Source: Shewanella ulleungensis (GTDB lineage: Bacteria; Pseudomonadota; Gammaproteobacteria; Enterobacterales; Shewanellaceae). From it: a stretch of DNA of 64,000 bases. Shown one piece after another: positions 18,940-27,082 of the stretch. Under the pieces are notes generated by a model. That model did not search any database and was not told where the DNA came from. It worked only from the letters and a program-made list of their open reading frames with translations. The DNA is taken from positions 248,001 to 312,000 of the forward strand of contig NZ_BMQW01000005.1 in assembly GCF_014648315.1 (NCBI RefSeq), written 5' to 3'. Position numbers and translations under genes: made by a program. Each line of letters begins with the position of its first letter. Positions within the stretch are counted from its first letter, which is position 1.

Positions 18940-18960
18940 ATGTCTTTCGACGCATACTAA
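18940..18960 (+). CDS. Six-codon leader ORF
   Basis: ATG at 18940 begins a frame reading M-S-F-D-A-Y-stop. A good ribosome site (GAGGGA) stands 7 bases before it. The stop codon TAA at 18958-18960 abuts the GGA of the ribosome site that serves the lipoprotein gene starting at 18970. The geometry suggests translational coupling, but the peptide could be incidental. Confidence 0.35.
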   Translation: MSFDAY

Positions 18961-18969
18961 GGAAAAATA

Positions 18970-19371
18970 ATGCGCAAACTTTATGTACTTTCTACCTTAA
19001 CCGCAGGTGTGCTTCTAAGCGCTTGTGCCGCTAAACCACCTATCGTGGCACAAAATAAAACTGTTGTCGTTAATGACCAGACTATCATCTTTGGTGGTAT
19101 ATACGACAAAGAGAAAAATAAACTACAACTTATTGCTAATGGCGATGCAATCATGCAAGGCCAATTCCCGCCAATGACCCCTACTCAACACCTTAACGCT
19201 AAATACAAAGGTATGGCTGTTAAGGGCGATTGCTATTTTGGTTCGGTTTTAGGCGACCAAGGTGGAGCATTTGGAGTCGTTGCCAGTATTGTGCAATCAG
19301 CTAAAAACAGCACTGCAGACAAGTGCGACATCTTTATTGATGGCGAGCAAAAAGAAACACTTTATTTTTAA
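18970..19371 (+). CDS. Small uncharacterised lipoprotein
   Basis: This 133-residue protein has a clear lipoprotein signal, with basic start MRKLYV, a hydrophobic core and lipobox LLSAC (Cys19). The mature part is compact, with two cysteines (in GDCYFGSV and DKCDIF) that could form a disulfide, and a Gly/Ala-rich hydrophobic stretch between them. The order of conserved-looking blocks (VNDQTIIFGGIYDKEKNKL, then GMAVKGDCYFGSVL) is reminiscent of small periplasmic beta-proteins but I do not recognise the family. The ribosome site AAGGA is strong. A six-codon leader ORF precedes it. Confidence 0.7.
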   Translation: MRKLYVLSTLTAGVLLSACAAKPPIVAQNKTVVVNDQTIIFGGIYDKEKNKLQLIANGDAIMQGQFPPMTPTQHLNAKYKGMAVKGDCYFGSVLGDQGGAFGVVASIVQSAKNSTADKCDIFIDGEQKETLYF

Positions 19372-19705
19372 TTAATAAAACTAACTAAGCACTAGCCCTG
19401 CTTCATATTACCTAACCGATACTGCCTAAACGATACTGCACTACCGTGGTGCGCATATTTATCCGCTAGGCACCATCTCGACTCAATACCCCTTAGTCGA
19501 TTACTTAACATCTTGTTTTAAAATCATATTAACAATGGTCTGATCTTTGCTGCAATAATCATTAACCCTCTAATATAGTTGTCAAATCAGTTTAGTGGTT
19601 AATACGAGTTTAGCGGCCAATGTTAATTGTTGATAATCACCCACCAATGATTATTATCCGTATCATTTACCCTATGCAAAGTCATTTATTGTTGTTGAGA
19701 ATTGA
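19372..19705. other. Intergenic region upstream of the LysR gene
   Basis: 334 bp without a gene. It holds a short imperfect duplication (CCGATACTGCCTAA / ACGATACTGCACTA near 19417-19442) and an inverted repeat ATAATCA-8 bp-TGATTAT at 19633-19654. The latter is about 50 bp ahead of the LysR start and is a candidate autoregulatory site. No terminator is evident after the lipoprotein gene. Confidence 0.35.
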
Positions 19706-20596
19706 ATGCTGCCTTTACACACTTCTATGCGCGGTTTACGGTGTTTTTGCGTTGCTGCTGAATGCTTAAGCTTTAAAGAAACGGCTAAAAAGCTGTACTT
19801 AACGCCCTCTGCGGTAAGTCATCAAATTAAGCAGTTAGAAGAGACATTAAACCAAAGCTTGTTTATCCGCCAAACACGCTCAATAGCATTAACTGAAGTA
19901 GGTGCACGCTTTTATCAGGCCATCGAACCTGTTATGCAGCAACTGGTCAATACTGTTAGCGAATTTAATCAGTCAGATCGAATGCTCGAAGTAAGCATTT
20001 CCATGCCTGAATTTTTCGCCAGCGAACTGTTTATGCCAAAACTTATCGGTTGGTCATCAAAATACCCTAATATCAATCTAAAACTTGAAACCATTAAGTC
20101 GCGTAGTGATGTTATAAAGCATACAGATGTGTCGATTATGTTGTCGGGAAAACAGCAACCGAATGACAATGTTTACGATTTATTTCCCATCACCTATATC
20201 CCAGCGTGTAATCCACACCTTCACAGCGAACTGTATTCGCAAGGTTTTAAAGCATTGACAAAAGTTCCGTTAATACTGCACAAAGCCAGACCTTACGCGT
20301 GGCACCAATGGGCCGAAAATGTCGGTTTTGAACAATTCAAACCCAAACAAATTATTCAATTAGACAGTATGTTTAGCGTCGCCCGTGCCGCAGAGCAAGG
20401 GCTAGGGGTTGCATTAATCCCATTACCGATCAGCCAAGCATGGTTTGATAACAACACTCTTATCCCACTCTTCTCTCACCCACTTTACAGCCATGACCGT
20501 TATTACCTTACCCGCCACACTAACGAGCAACAGCGCCCCGAAGTGCAACTGCTTATCGACTGGATCCTCAAAAGCTTCCATGATGAAAGTCATTAG
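19706..20596 (+). CDS. LysR-family transcriptional regulator
   Basis: This 296-residue regulator has the LysR layout: a winged helix-turn-helix at residues 8-65 (FKETAKKLYLTPSAVSHQIKQLE is the recognition segment, followed by LF.R..R...LT..G) and a periplasmic-binding-protein-like effector domain from about 90. It most resembles the GcvA-like branch, judged from the MRGLRCFCVAAE opening and the C-terminal ARAAEQGLGVALIPL. Its neighbours do not form an obvious regulated pathway; the broken membrane gene and TPR gene lie downstream. The effector and targets are unknown. Confidence 0.9.
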   Translation: MLPLHTSMRGLRCFCVAAECLSFKETAKKLYLTPSAVSHQIKQLEETLNQSLFIRQTRSIALTEVGARFYQAIEPVMQQLVNTVSEFNQSDRMLEVSISMPEFFASELFMPKLIGWSSKYPNINLKLETIKSRSDVIKHTDVSIMLSGKQQPNDNVYDLFPITYIPACNPHLHSELYSQGFKALTKVPLILHKARPYAWHQWAENVGFEQFKPKQIIQLDSMFSVARAAEQGLGVALIPLPISQAWFDNNTLIPLFSHPLYSHDRYYLTRHTNEQQRPEVQLLIDWILKSFHDESH

Positions 20597-20663
20597 CTAA
20601 CGTCAATCCCATACTAATCGGTACAAAAGTTAGCCAACGTTGTTGCACCATACTTGCCTTATG

Positions 20664-21056
20664 TTAACGACGACCTTCAGCCTTTTCCATTCTCCAGGCT
20701 ATATAGGGGAATTGGATCCAAAATGAAAAGTAGAAAAAGCTTAAATACCAATAAGTAAAAACAAAATTGATACCTAACTCTTTATACACTCCTAGTAGCA
20801 AATAATCGTAAATAAACAAAGGTAAAGTTAAGTAAAACGCCAGCCAGCATGAGTTAATAACATGTCTCCCATCACTCCAATACTTTCTCAGCGTAATCTT
20901 AGTAATAGGAATGTATAGCAAGGTCACAAGTGGCAATAAGGGTAATTTTATCCAAAATGGCTATTGTTGATAATAATCAGGCAGACCAATCAGATAAAAA
21001 CTTAGCCAGGTAACAAAGCTATAACCAAGCAGTTTACAGTGTTGATGTATTGTCAT
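20664..21056 (-). pseudogene. Small polytopic membrane protein interrupted by an amber codon
   Basis: Starting from ATG at 21056, which has AAGGA at good spacing, the frame encodes a hydrophobic protein of about 130 residues broken only by one TAG at codon 32 (20961-20963). The upstream piece (MTIHQHCKLLGYSF...LPDYYQQ) and the downstream piece (PFWIKLPLLPLVTLLYIPITK...) read continuously in the same frame. The downstream part has two further hydrophobic segments and a basic end, RMEKAEGRR. A TTG at 20936 could restart translation of about 90 residues, but no ribosome site supports it. I do not recognise the family. A recent nonsense mutation is the simplest reading; a sequencing error or suppression is possible. 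Confidence 0.6.
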
Positions 21057-21461
21057 TATTATCCTTATTATATCCTCATCGATTTAGCTTAGCGCTCCAG
21101 TATACAATGAGGTTAATTTCCTGATTAATGTTAGGGTCTGTAGAGTTTTCAAGGTTATTTTTGTAGCGAATTGCTGACAACTTTACAAGGCAGACACTTT
21201 GGAGTGTGCAGTGATTATACATAAAGAGTTAATGACGCAGTAAGGCACTACCTTGTTAGCCTGCCCATTGTCCTTCACTCGAATCTATATCGCTCTTGGT
21301 TATTTTTACTATGCACAGTGAATCACCGCTTACATACCTCTTTATGTATAGATGAATATTTTTAACCCATTAATGCGTTTTTTATCGTTTGTCGCCTGTA
21401 TGCCTTTTCACTAAAGTTCACCTGTAGCGCGGCGCTACAACAACTTTAAAGGAGCTACACC
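21057..21461. other. 405-bp intergenic region with distant inverted repeat
   Basis: The region upstream of the TPR gene has no credible ORF. It contains a 13-bp inverted repeat, TATACATAAAGAG at about 21216-21228 and its complement at 21338-21350, about 110 bp apart, which could be a degraded mobile-element remnant or two regulator sites. The leader hairpin at 21412-21448 is listed separately. Confidence 0.4.
21412..21454 (+). promoter_or_regulatory. Two-part 5'-leader hairpin reaching the ribosome site
   Basis: A perfect 8-bp inner inverted repeat (TGTAGCGC-G-GCGCTACA, 21423-21439) is nested within an outer pair, TAAAGTT (21412-21418) and AACTTTA (21442-21448). The outer arm abuts the AAAGGAG ribosome site at 21448-21454. 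In RNA this could limit ribosome access; as DNA the inner palindrome could be an operator. Confidence 0.5.
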
Positions 21462-21974
21462 ATGAAAAAGAGCATTGTTAATGGCCTAATTTGTGCCTCA
21501 GTATTACTTACCACTTCAGCAAGCGTGATGGCTGATATTCAAGGTCAAGAATTCAGCAGCACAGCTTATAAAATGGTGTTAGTTGAAGATGTACCAGGTG
21601 TAACGGCATTGCAAACAGGTAATGTTGAAGAAGGTTTAACAGCAACACTATCTGCAAGTAAATATACGGTAGACGACTATTCGCGTAATGTGAACTTATG
21701 TGCTGGTTACGTACAAATGTCAGATATGGAAAAAGCGGAAAAAGCGTGTAGTGCTGCGGTAAAAAGTGCACGTTCTTTAGTGGCAATACCGTCCATGTCT
21801 GTTCGTGCTTATGCTTATAACAACCGTGGTGTAATGAAGTTAATGAATAATGATAATTTAGGTGCATTAGCTGACTTTAAACGCGCTGCAAAAGTCGATA
21901 ACAGTAGCATTTATAAGCATAACCTTGAGCGTTTAGAGGCGGCTTTAAACACAGTTCAAACTGGTATTTTGTAA
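21462..21974 (+). CDS. Secreted TPR-repeat protein
   Basis: This 170-residue protein has a Sec signal peptide (MKKSIVNGLICASVLLTTSASVMA) and so should be periplasmic or secreted. The mature part has two tetratricopeptide-like units: about 75-110 (NVNLCAGYVQMSDMEKAEKACSAAV) and about 120-155 (AYNNRGVMKLMNNDNLGALADFKRAAKVD). Two cysteines in the first unit are spaced to allow a disulfide. The ribosome site AAAGGAG is excellent and is preceded by a strong leader hairpin, so expression is probably controlled. No partner gene is adjacent; the ABC-export operon is convergent. The function is unknown. Confidence 0.82.
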   Translation: MKKSIVNGLICASVLLTTSASVMADIQGQEFSSTAYKMVLVEDVPGVTALQTGNVEEGLTATLSASKYTVDDYSRNVNLCAGYVQMSDMEKAEKACSAAVKSARSLVAIPSMSVRAYAYNNRGVMKLMNNDNLGALADFKRAAKVDNSSIYKHNLERLEAALNTVQTGIL

Positions 21975-22060
21975 TTGGAGAGTGACCAAATAACCGCTAC
22001 GGTTAACACCAACCAGCTTACTTACCTTTTAGGTAACTCACATATCACTGAATGTGATGG

Positions 22061-22097
22061 AATAGACAGGTCAATCATTTGATGCCTGTCTATTTTT
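22061..22097. terminator. Terminator between TPR gene and ABC operon
   Basis: AATAGACAGG / CCTGTCTATT stem with a 14-nt loop, followed by T-run on the plus strand. It lies between convergent units. Confidence 0.7.
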
Positions 22098-22122
22098 ATT
22101 GTCTAGGGCATGCAGCTAACAC

Positions 22123-23271
22123 TTAACTACTTATGCCAATAGCTTGCTTTTGTTTTTGCGCAACAGCAAACACAGCAAGACAAATAAATACCGCAAATAA
22201 TCCCCAAAGTTGTAGCCATTTTGGCAATATTGCTAACCAGCCAGCGCCTAATTGATTTAACTCTAGCATACCCATAATGGCTGGTACGGCTGGAATAACC
22301 TGTGAGACGACGACTAGCGGTTCTGGGATCAAGGCAATGGGCCATACAAATCCAGACACAAATAACACCGGCATAGACATGAGTAAGTACAGTTGAGTGG
22401 GTAAATCACGGCGCATAAAAAAACTACTTAGCACAATCCCCAGTGCGCCTGTGGCTAATAAAAAGGGGAGCATAAATAAGCCCACCTCGATGATAGTTGC
22501 TGCGACACTGACTTGATACCAATAAAAACAGTAACCCAAATAAAAACTGCTAAACACACTATAAATTAATAAAAAAACGCTTAATCGCGCCAACACCAAT
22601 TGAGTAGAACTCACATGCTGCCAATAGCCTTTTTTGCGCCACTGCCCAGCCCCTAAAATACCGGTACCAATTAATAATGTTTGATGCAATATGAGTAAAA
22701 AAAGTCCGGGAACTACATACGGGGTATAGCCTAAGCTAGGGTTAAATACCGGCACAGAGTTTATATTTATTGAGTTAACGCTTTGCTCTGCCAATTGTGG
22801 GTTTTGTCCACGAGACAACAAACCAATTAACTGTACGTCTTTACTGGCATCCATACCTGCTGCGACTAAACCCTCTGCCACGGCGGAATAAATTAAAAAG
22901 TAACTGGCATCGCCGCCATAACTTAACGTCGCGCCCTTTCCTAACAATAAATCTCGTCTAAAGTTAGCCGGGATCACTAACAAACCATAAGCCTTCCCGT
23001 TACTAATCCAGGTCTTAGCTTCATCAATACTACCCAAATTAGCTACAACATGGATTTTGGCACTGGCATCAGCGTGACGCGTCACTAAGCGGCTCAACGA
23101 TGAGTTATCGTGGTCAATAACAACCACTTGCTGCTCAGTAGGCACTTGTTGTAAATATGGCAGCGGATACAATACTGAATAAAATAACACTCCACCAAAT
23201 AAGGTCACCACAATGGCTTTGTCAGCCAAAATCGCCTTAAATTCAGCCAGCATCAATTGCCAGAAGTTCAT
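22123..23271 (-). CDS. ABC-2 type permease (second of pair)
   Basis: This 382-residue membrane protein has the ABC-2 (YhhJ/YbhR-like) fold: one helix at about 20-38, a large extracytoplasmic domain (about 45-175, beginning PYLQQVPTEQQVVVIDHDNSSLSR), then about five clustered helices (185-375). It overlaps the preceding permease gene by 4 bp (ATGA), so the two are translationally coupled and probably form a heterodimer. In related exporters such as YbhFSR and YhiI-RbbA-YhhJ, two such permeases work with an ATPase and a HlyD-type adaptor. No ATPase gene is present here. Confidence 0.88.
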   Translation of the reverse strand: MNFWQLMLAEFKAILADKAIVVTLFGGVLFYSVLYPLPYLQQVPTEQQVVVIDHDNSSLSRLVTRHADASAKIHVVANLGSIDEAKTWISNGKAYGLLVIPANFRRDLLLGKGATLSYGGDASYFLIYSAVAEGLVAAGMDASKDVQLIGLLSRGQNPQLAEQSVNSININSVPVFNPSLGYTPYVVPGLFLLILHQTLLIGTGILGAGQWRKKGYWQHVSSTQLVLARLSVFLLIYSVFSSFYLGYCFYWYQVSVAATIIEVGLFMLPFLLATGALGIVLSSFFMRRDLPTQLYLLMSMPVLFVSGFVWPIALIPEPLVVVSQVIPAVPAIMGMLELNQLGAGWLAILPKWLQLWGLFAVFICLAVFAVAQKQKQAIGISS

Positions 23272-24443
23272 TGATTAACCTCCTGACCTGCAGTTGTGAC
23301 AGCCAACTCGCTTCGTGGCACTTGTTTCGCTTTATGGGCTAATAACACAATGATTGGCAATAATAATAAAAAGCCCCAGTATGAACTGACTTGCGTTAAC
23401 ACTTGAGGTAATTGCGCACCATAACTAATCACGCTCACATGAGAGTCGATATAATGGCTAGATGGCATCACTAAACGCCACCACTGCGCGAGCTCAGGCA
23501 TATCATTAACCGGAAAAGTAATCCCCATAAATGCAAAAGCGGGGGCAAATAATGCAGTGCAAAAACTCACTGTACGCGCACCATCTCGCATGGCCATAAA
23601 AATCACCAGCACCAATAACCACAACGCCAGTAACATCGCCAATTGCGCCAGCACTAAATCAATCAAACCGCCAGCGGCAGGTAGGCCTAAGTAGTGATAT
23701 AGCCACAATAAAATAAACCCGCCATGCAACAACATTATCGGGCTGTAGAATAAGATTTTAGTGACAACTAACGCCCCTATGTTACTCGGTAAGTAATAGC
23801 GGTCTTGGAGCAAAATAAGCTCTTTATTTAAGCTATTAACGAACACTAACATCGATAATAATTGCCATAAGGCAATCAGAATGGGCGGCACTAAAAAGCC
23901 GACATAATTATTATTACGATTAAATAATGCCGTGGTTTGATTGGTGATTGGCGTTAGGCTGACATCTACAGTGGCTTTAGTGGCACCATTAAGCAGCAAA
24001 CGTTGCTGACCGATTTGGGTAAGCCCTTCTGCTAGGCTCAGCTGTAATTGACTTGAAAGTAACTTACCCACCAGTAAAAATTGGCTGTTATAACGAATAT
24101 CAATAGTGGGCTGATGACCCGTTAACAGATCTTTTTTTAACTGATAAGGCAACACAACCATCGCGTATACTTTAGTTTGGCGCATAGCATCTATCGCCAG
24201 TGCTTCATTAGCAAACGACTGAGGAGCAATCACCGAATTGGCAGAAAGTTGCCTACTGAGCATTCGGCTAATTTGGCTATTGTCTAGATCAACTAACGCC
24301 ACAGGAAGTTGACGCGGCAAACCAGCACTAAACAGCCACCATAGCGCCAATACACCAATCAGCGGAATATAACTCATGAGAGCTAATTGCCATGGAGAGT
24401 GCCATACACTTTTAAGTTCTCGCTTAATTAACTGTCTCATCAT
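23268..24443 (-). CDS. ABC-2 type permease (first of pair)
   Basis: This 391-residue paralogue of the next gene has the same plan: a first helix about 20-40, an extracytoplasmic domain with PVALVDLDNSQISRMLSRQL near residue 48, and five or so C-terminal helices from about 185. Its cytoplasmic N-terminus begins MMRQLIKRELKSVW, typical of the family's amphipathic elbow. It follows the HlyD-like gene by 18 bp and overlaps the second permease by 4 bp. The substrate is unknown; relatives export drugs, cations or lipids. No nucleotide-binding domain is fused. Confidence 0.88.
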   Translation of the reverse strand: MMRQLIKRELKSVWHSPWQLALMSYIPLIGVLALWWLFSAGLPRQLPVALVDLDNSQISRMLSRQLSANSVIAPQSFANEALAIDAMRQTKVYAMVVLPYQLKKDLLTGHQPTIDIRYNSQFLLVGKLLSSQLQLSLAEGLTQIGQQRLLLNGATKATVDVSLTPITNQTTALFNRNNNYVGFLVPPILIALWQLLSMLVFVNSLNKELILLQDRYYLPSNIGALVVTKILFYSPIMLLHGGFILLWLYHYLGLPAAGGLIDLVLAQLAMLLALWLLVLVIFMAMRDGARTVSFCTALFAPAFAFMGITFPVNDMPELAQWWRLVMPSSHYIDSHVSVISYGAQLPQVLTQVSSYWGFLLLLPIIVLLAHKAKQVPRSELAVTTAGQEVNQ

Positions 24444-24461
24444 TAAGCCTTGTGATGCAAC

Positions 24462-25448
24462 TTATTGGTCAAGTTTGTCGATGCGAAATAACACCGACAT
24501 ACCAACACGCAAGTCAGCAATAGGTTGCTTTGGAGTCAACTCCACTTCAAAAGTACGCATATCAAAATCGTGACCACTTTCGGTTGAACGCCAAGTGGCA
24601 AAGTTGCCCATTACGCTAATGTGCGACACCACAAACTCAACCTGTTGCTGAAGTGCTGGGATTTCTAAGGTTAAGGTTTGATCTTGTTTAAATTGGCTCA
24701 GCTGATCTTCACGTACTTGCATTACAGCCCAAGCATCTGACATATCAATAATACTCACCACAGGAAAACCACTCGGAGCAAGCTCACCAGCTTGAAGTAG
24801 TACGTCACTGACCTCTGCCTGTTTAGGCGAACGCATTTGGCTGTCGGCTAAAATGGCGTTCACTTCTTTTACCGCACCTTCTGCCATGCGAGTTTGCCCT
24901 GCAGCAGCGGCTTTGGTTTCGCTGCGTGCGCCCTCTTGTGCCATTTGATACATAGCATAAGCCGCTTGCTCAGTATATTTAGCGCCTTGCCATTGGGTAT
25001 AGGCTTCATCGCGCTTTTGCCTGGCGACTACGCCTTCATCAAATAAATTTTCAACCCGTTGATAGGTTTTAACCCGTAATTCAGTAGCCGCTTTAGCTTT
25101 GCGCCATTGCTCTTGTGCGGCGGTGACCTCTTGTTGTCTGGCGCCGTTATCCGCTTGTTGCTGCATCGCTGTTGCCGCATCTAAGCCACCTTGAGCTTGC
25201 ATTAATTTAGCATCTAACTCTGGGCTACTAATGGCAAACAAAATATCACCTTGAGCGACCTTGTCACCTTTACGTACGAGTACTTGTTCAACACGGCCAG
25301 GTACTTTAGATGAAATATTGTATTCTCGTGCTTCAATTTGTCCTTGTAGCACCAATGGTTTGGGCGTAAATGCTAGCATGACGCCGTAACCGAGCAATAA
25401 CAATAACAGCACCAATGCGAATACTGCGATAACTCTGTTAGTCCGCAT
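24462..25448 (-). CDS. HlyD-family membrane fusion (adaptor) protein
   Basis: This 328-residue periplasmic adaptor links an inner-membrane exporter to a TolC-like channel. It has one N-terminal helix (about 5-25), a split biotinyl-lipoyl domain (YNISSKVPGRVEQVLVRKGDKVAQGDIL, about 38-70, and the returning half near 205-230), a long coiled-coil hairpin rich in Gln/Ala (about 75-195) and a beta-barrel/membrane-proximal end. I chose ATG 25448 for its GGGAG ribosome site; it overlaps the upstream TolC-like gene by 11 bp. The operon order is TolC-like, HlyD-like, permease, permease. Confidence 0.92.
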   Translation of the reverse strand: MRTNRVIAVFALVLLLLLLGYGVMLAFTPKPLVLQGQIEAREYNISSKVPGRVEQVLVRKGDKVAQGDILFAISSPELDAKLMQAQGGLDAATAMQQQADNGARQQEVTAAQEQWRKAKAATELRVKTYQRVENLFDEGVVARQKRDEAYTQWQGAKYTEQAAYAMYQMAQEGARSETKAAAAGQTRMAEGAVKEVNAILADSQMRSPKQAEVSDVLLQAGELAPSGFPVVSIIDMSDAWAVMQVREDQLSQFKQDQTLTLEIPALQQQVEFVVSHISVMGNFATWRSTESGHDFDMRTFEVELTPKQPIADLRVGMSVLFRIDKLDQ

Positions 25449-26883
25449 GTGAAGCTCCCTGAATTTGAGTTCGATTAACATATTCGTCTACTTGACCGCT
25501 CACGGCCATGACTTTGGCATACGCTTGCATATATCGATACTTTGCCCCTAACTGCTTGGTTTTTACTGCCGTTAAGCTTAGCTCTGCATCTACACGGTCA
25601 ATTGAGGTTGAAAGCCCTTGATTAAAGGCTAATTCACGTAAACGAAGGTTTTCAGTAGCAAGAGCGAGCGAAGTGTCGAGTGCATCAACTTCTTCCTTAG
25701 CTTGCAACATTTGCCGATAGCTTTGGTCTATCAACAAGCTTAAATCTTGTCGAGTTTGCGCCTTGGTATACCGTGCTTGTAGTAACGCACTTTTGGCTGC
25801 AAGCACTTTACCACTGCGGCCGTCACGGCTAATAAGTGGAATACTCACACCAACCCCAACCATCCAGTCTGGTTCAACTTGGGAAAATAAACTGTCATCT
25901 TCATACAAGGTGTAATTACCATATAAATACACCGTTGGAAAATAGCCGCCTTTTTCTAAATCGACCAAACCATTGGCTTGTGCTTCTTTAGCCTCAAGTA
26001 ATTTTAATGCTGGATGTTGCGTTAAGGTAAGCTGGCTCAAGCGCGATAAGGACGGCTGCTGTTCAAGCATAAATAATCCAGTAGTAGGATTAACCGCAGG
26101 CACGTGTAACATTCGCGCTAATGCAATTTCGGCCATTTCATATTGACGCTTCGCTTTACCCCAATCCACTTTGGCATTTTCGAGTGCGACTTGTGCATTG
26201 AGACGTTCAACTTTGGCAATCTGTCCTTGTTGCTCAAGCTTTTCTGCATGTGATGCATGTAAGCTTAACGAGTCCACCAGCTGTTTTTGCGTTTCAGCCA
26301 ACGTTTGCGTCACCGACACTGCATAGTAGCGGTCAACTAATTGTAAAAATAATTCACGGCTGGCTAAAGCAAACTCTTGTTCTGACTCTGACACTTGCGC
26401 AGCATGAATACCTTGCGCAGCGGTAATTCGTCCACCAGTATAAATAGGCCACATAGCTTGTAAGCTAGCGCGAAACACATCTTGTTCGGTAAATGGTGTG
26501 ACATACATTGAGCTAGGGATAGTGGCTAACACATCGGTAATAGCACTCGGTAATGTGCTCACATCGAGTGAAGCGAGTGGGTTTAAATCTTGTAAATCTA
26601 ACTCAATCGGTTTTTCTAGGCGGGTATAACTTCCTGCGACATTTAGCGATGGATAATTTAACGCATCACCTGCACTCTCTTCCGCTTTGGCTCTGTTAAC
26701 GTGTTGGTTTTTGGCCTGCAGTTGATCGCTCACTTGTAACAGCTGCTGCCAGGCTTGTGGAAAACTCACGGTTTCAGCATAAGAAAAACCTGTAAAGATT
26801 AGCGTACTAATGCTCAAAGTAACACAGCCAACAAAACGTGCTGGCTGCTGAAAACATTGGCCAATAAGACTTATTAACACCAT
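25438..26883 (-). CDS. TolC-family outer-membrane efflux protein
   Basis: This 481-residue outer-membrane channel of the TolC type has a signal sequence at residues about 1-37, then the two structural repeats of the family. Landmarks are VSFPQAWQQLLQVSDQLQAKNQ at the start of the mature part, YPSLNVAGSYTRLEKP, FRASLQAMWPIYTGGRITAA, and in the second half YFPTVYLYGNYTLYEDD followed by VGVGVSIPLISRDGRSGKV. I preferred ATG 26883 over the GTG two codons earlier because AGGG is correctly spaced for it. It is the first gene of the four-gene export operon. Confidence 0.92.
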   Translation of the reverse strand: MVLISLIGQCFQQPARFVGCVTLSISTLIFTGFSYAETVSFPQAWQQLLQVSDQLQAKNQHVNRAKAEESAGDALNYPSLNVAGSYTRLEKPIELDLQDLNPLASLDVSTLPSAITDVLATIPSSMYVTPFTEQDVFRASLQAMWPIYTGGRITAAQGIHAAQVSESEQEFALASRELFLQLVDRYYAVSVTQTLAETQKQLVDSLSLHASHAEKLEQQGQIAKVERLNAQVALENAKVDWGKAKRQYEMAEIALARMLHVPAVNPTTGLFMLEQQPSLSRLSQLTLTQHPALKLLEAKEAQANGLVDLEKGGYFPTVYLYGNYTLYEDDSLFSQVEPDWMVGVGVSIPLISRDGRSGKVLAAKSALLQARYTKAQTRQDLSLLIDQSYRQMLQAKEEVDALDTSLALATENLRLRELAFNQGLSTSIDRVDAELSLTAVKTKQLGAKYRYMQAYAKVMAVSGQVDEYVNRTQIQGASHAD

Positions 26884-27029
26884 AATCACCCTTAGAGTTT
26901 TTGCTCTATTTTATTGATGAATTATACCCTGAATCTACATTGCTTATCAGCCAATCGTTGAGATCCACTGCACAGGTAAGGAATACAGTTACCCTTAGAG
27001 AACAAATCTTTTCAATGCATAAACGATTT

Positions 27030-27070
27030 GATGAGCTTAATTAGCGATAGCACTCAGCATTAAGCTCATC
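27030..27070 (-). terminator. Possible terminator or hairpin after tldD
   Basis: A perfect 11-bp inverted repeat GATGAGCTTAA / TTAAGCTCATC with a 19-nt loop begins 13 bases beyond the tldD stop. The following T content is poor, so termination may be weak or the structure may protect the mRNA 3' end. Confidence 0.45.
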
Positions 27071-27082
27071 CGTTAACGCTCT

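Noticed and set aside
19432..19453. Hairpin GCACTAC-GTGGTGC as a terminator of the small lipoprotein gene
   Set aside because: Contains a wobble pair, lacks a T-run and is too far (about 65 bp) from the stop codon.
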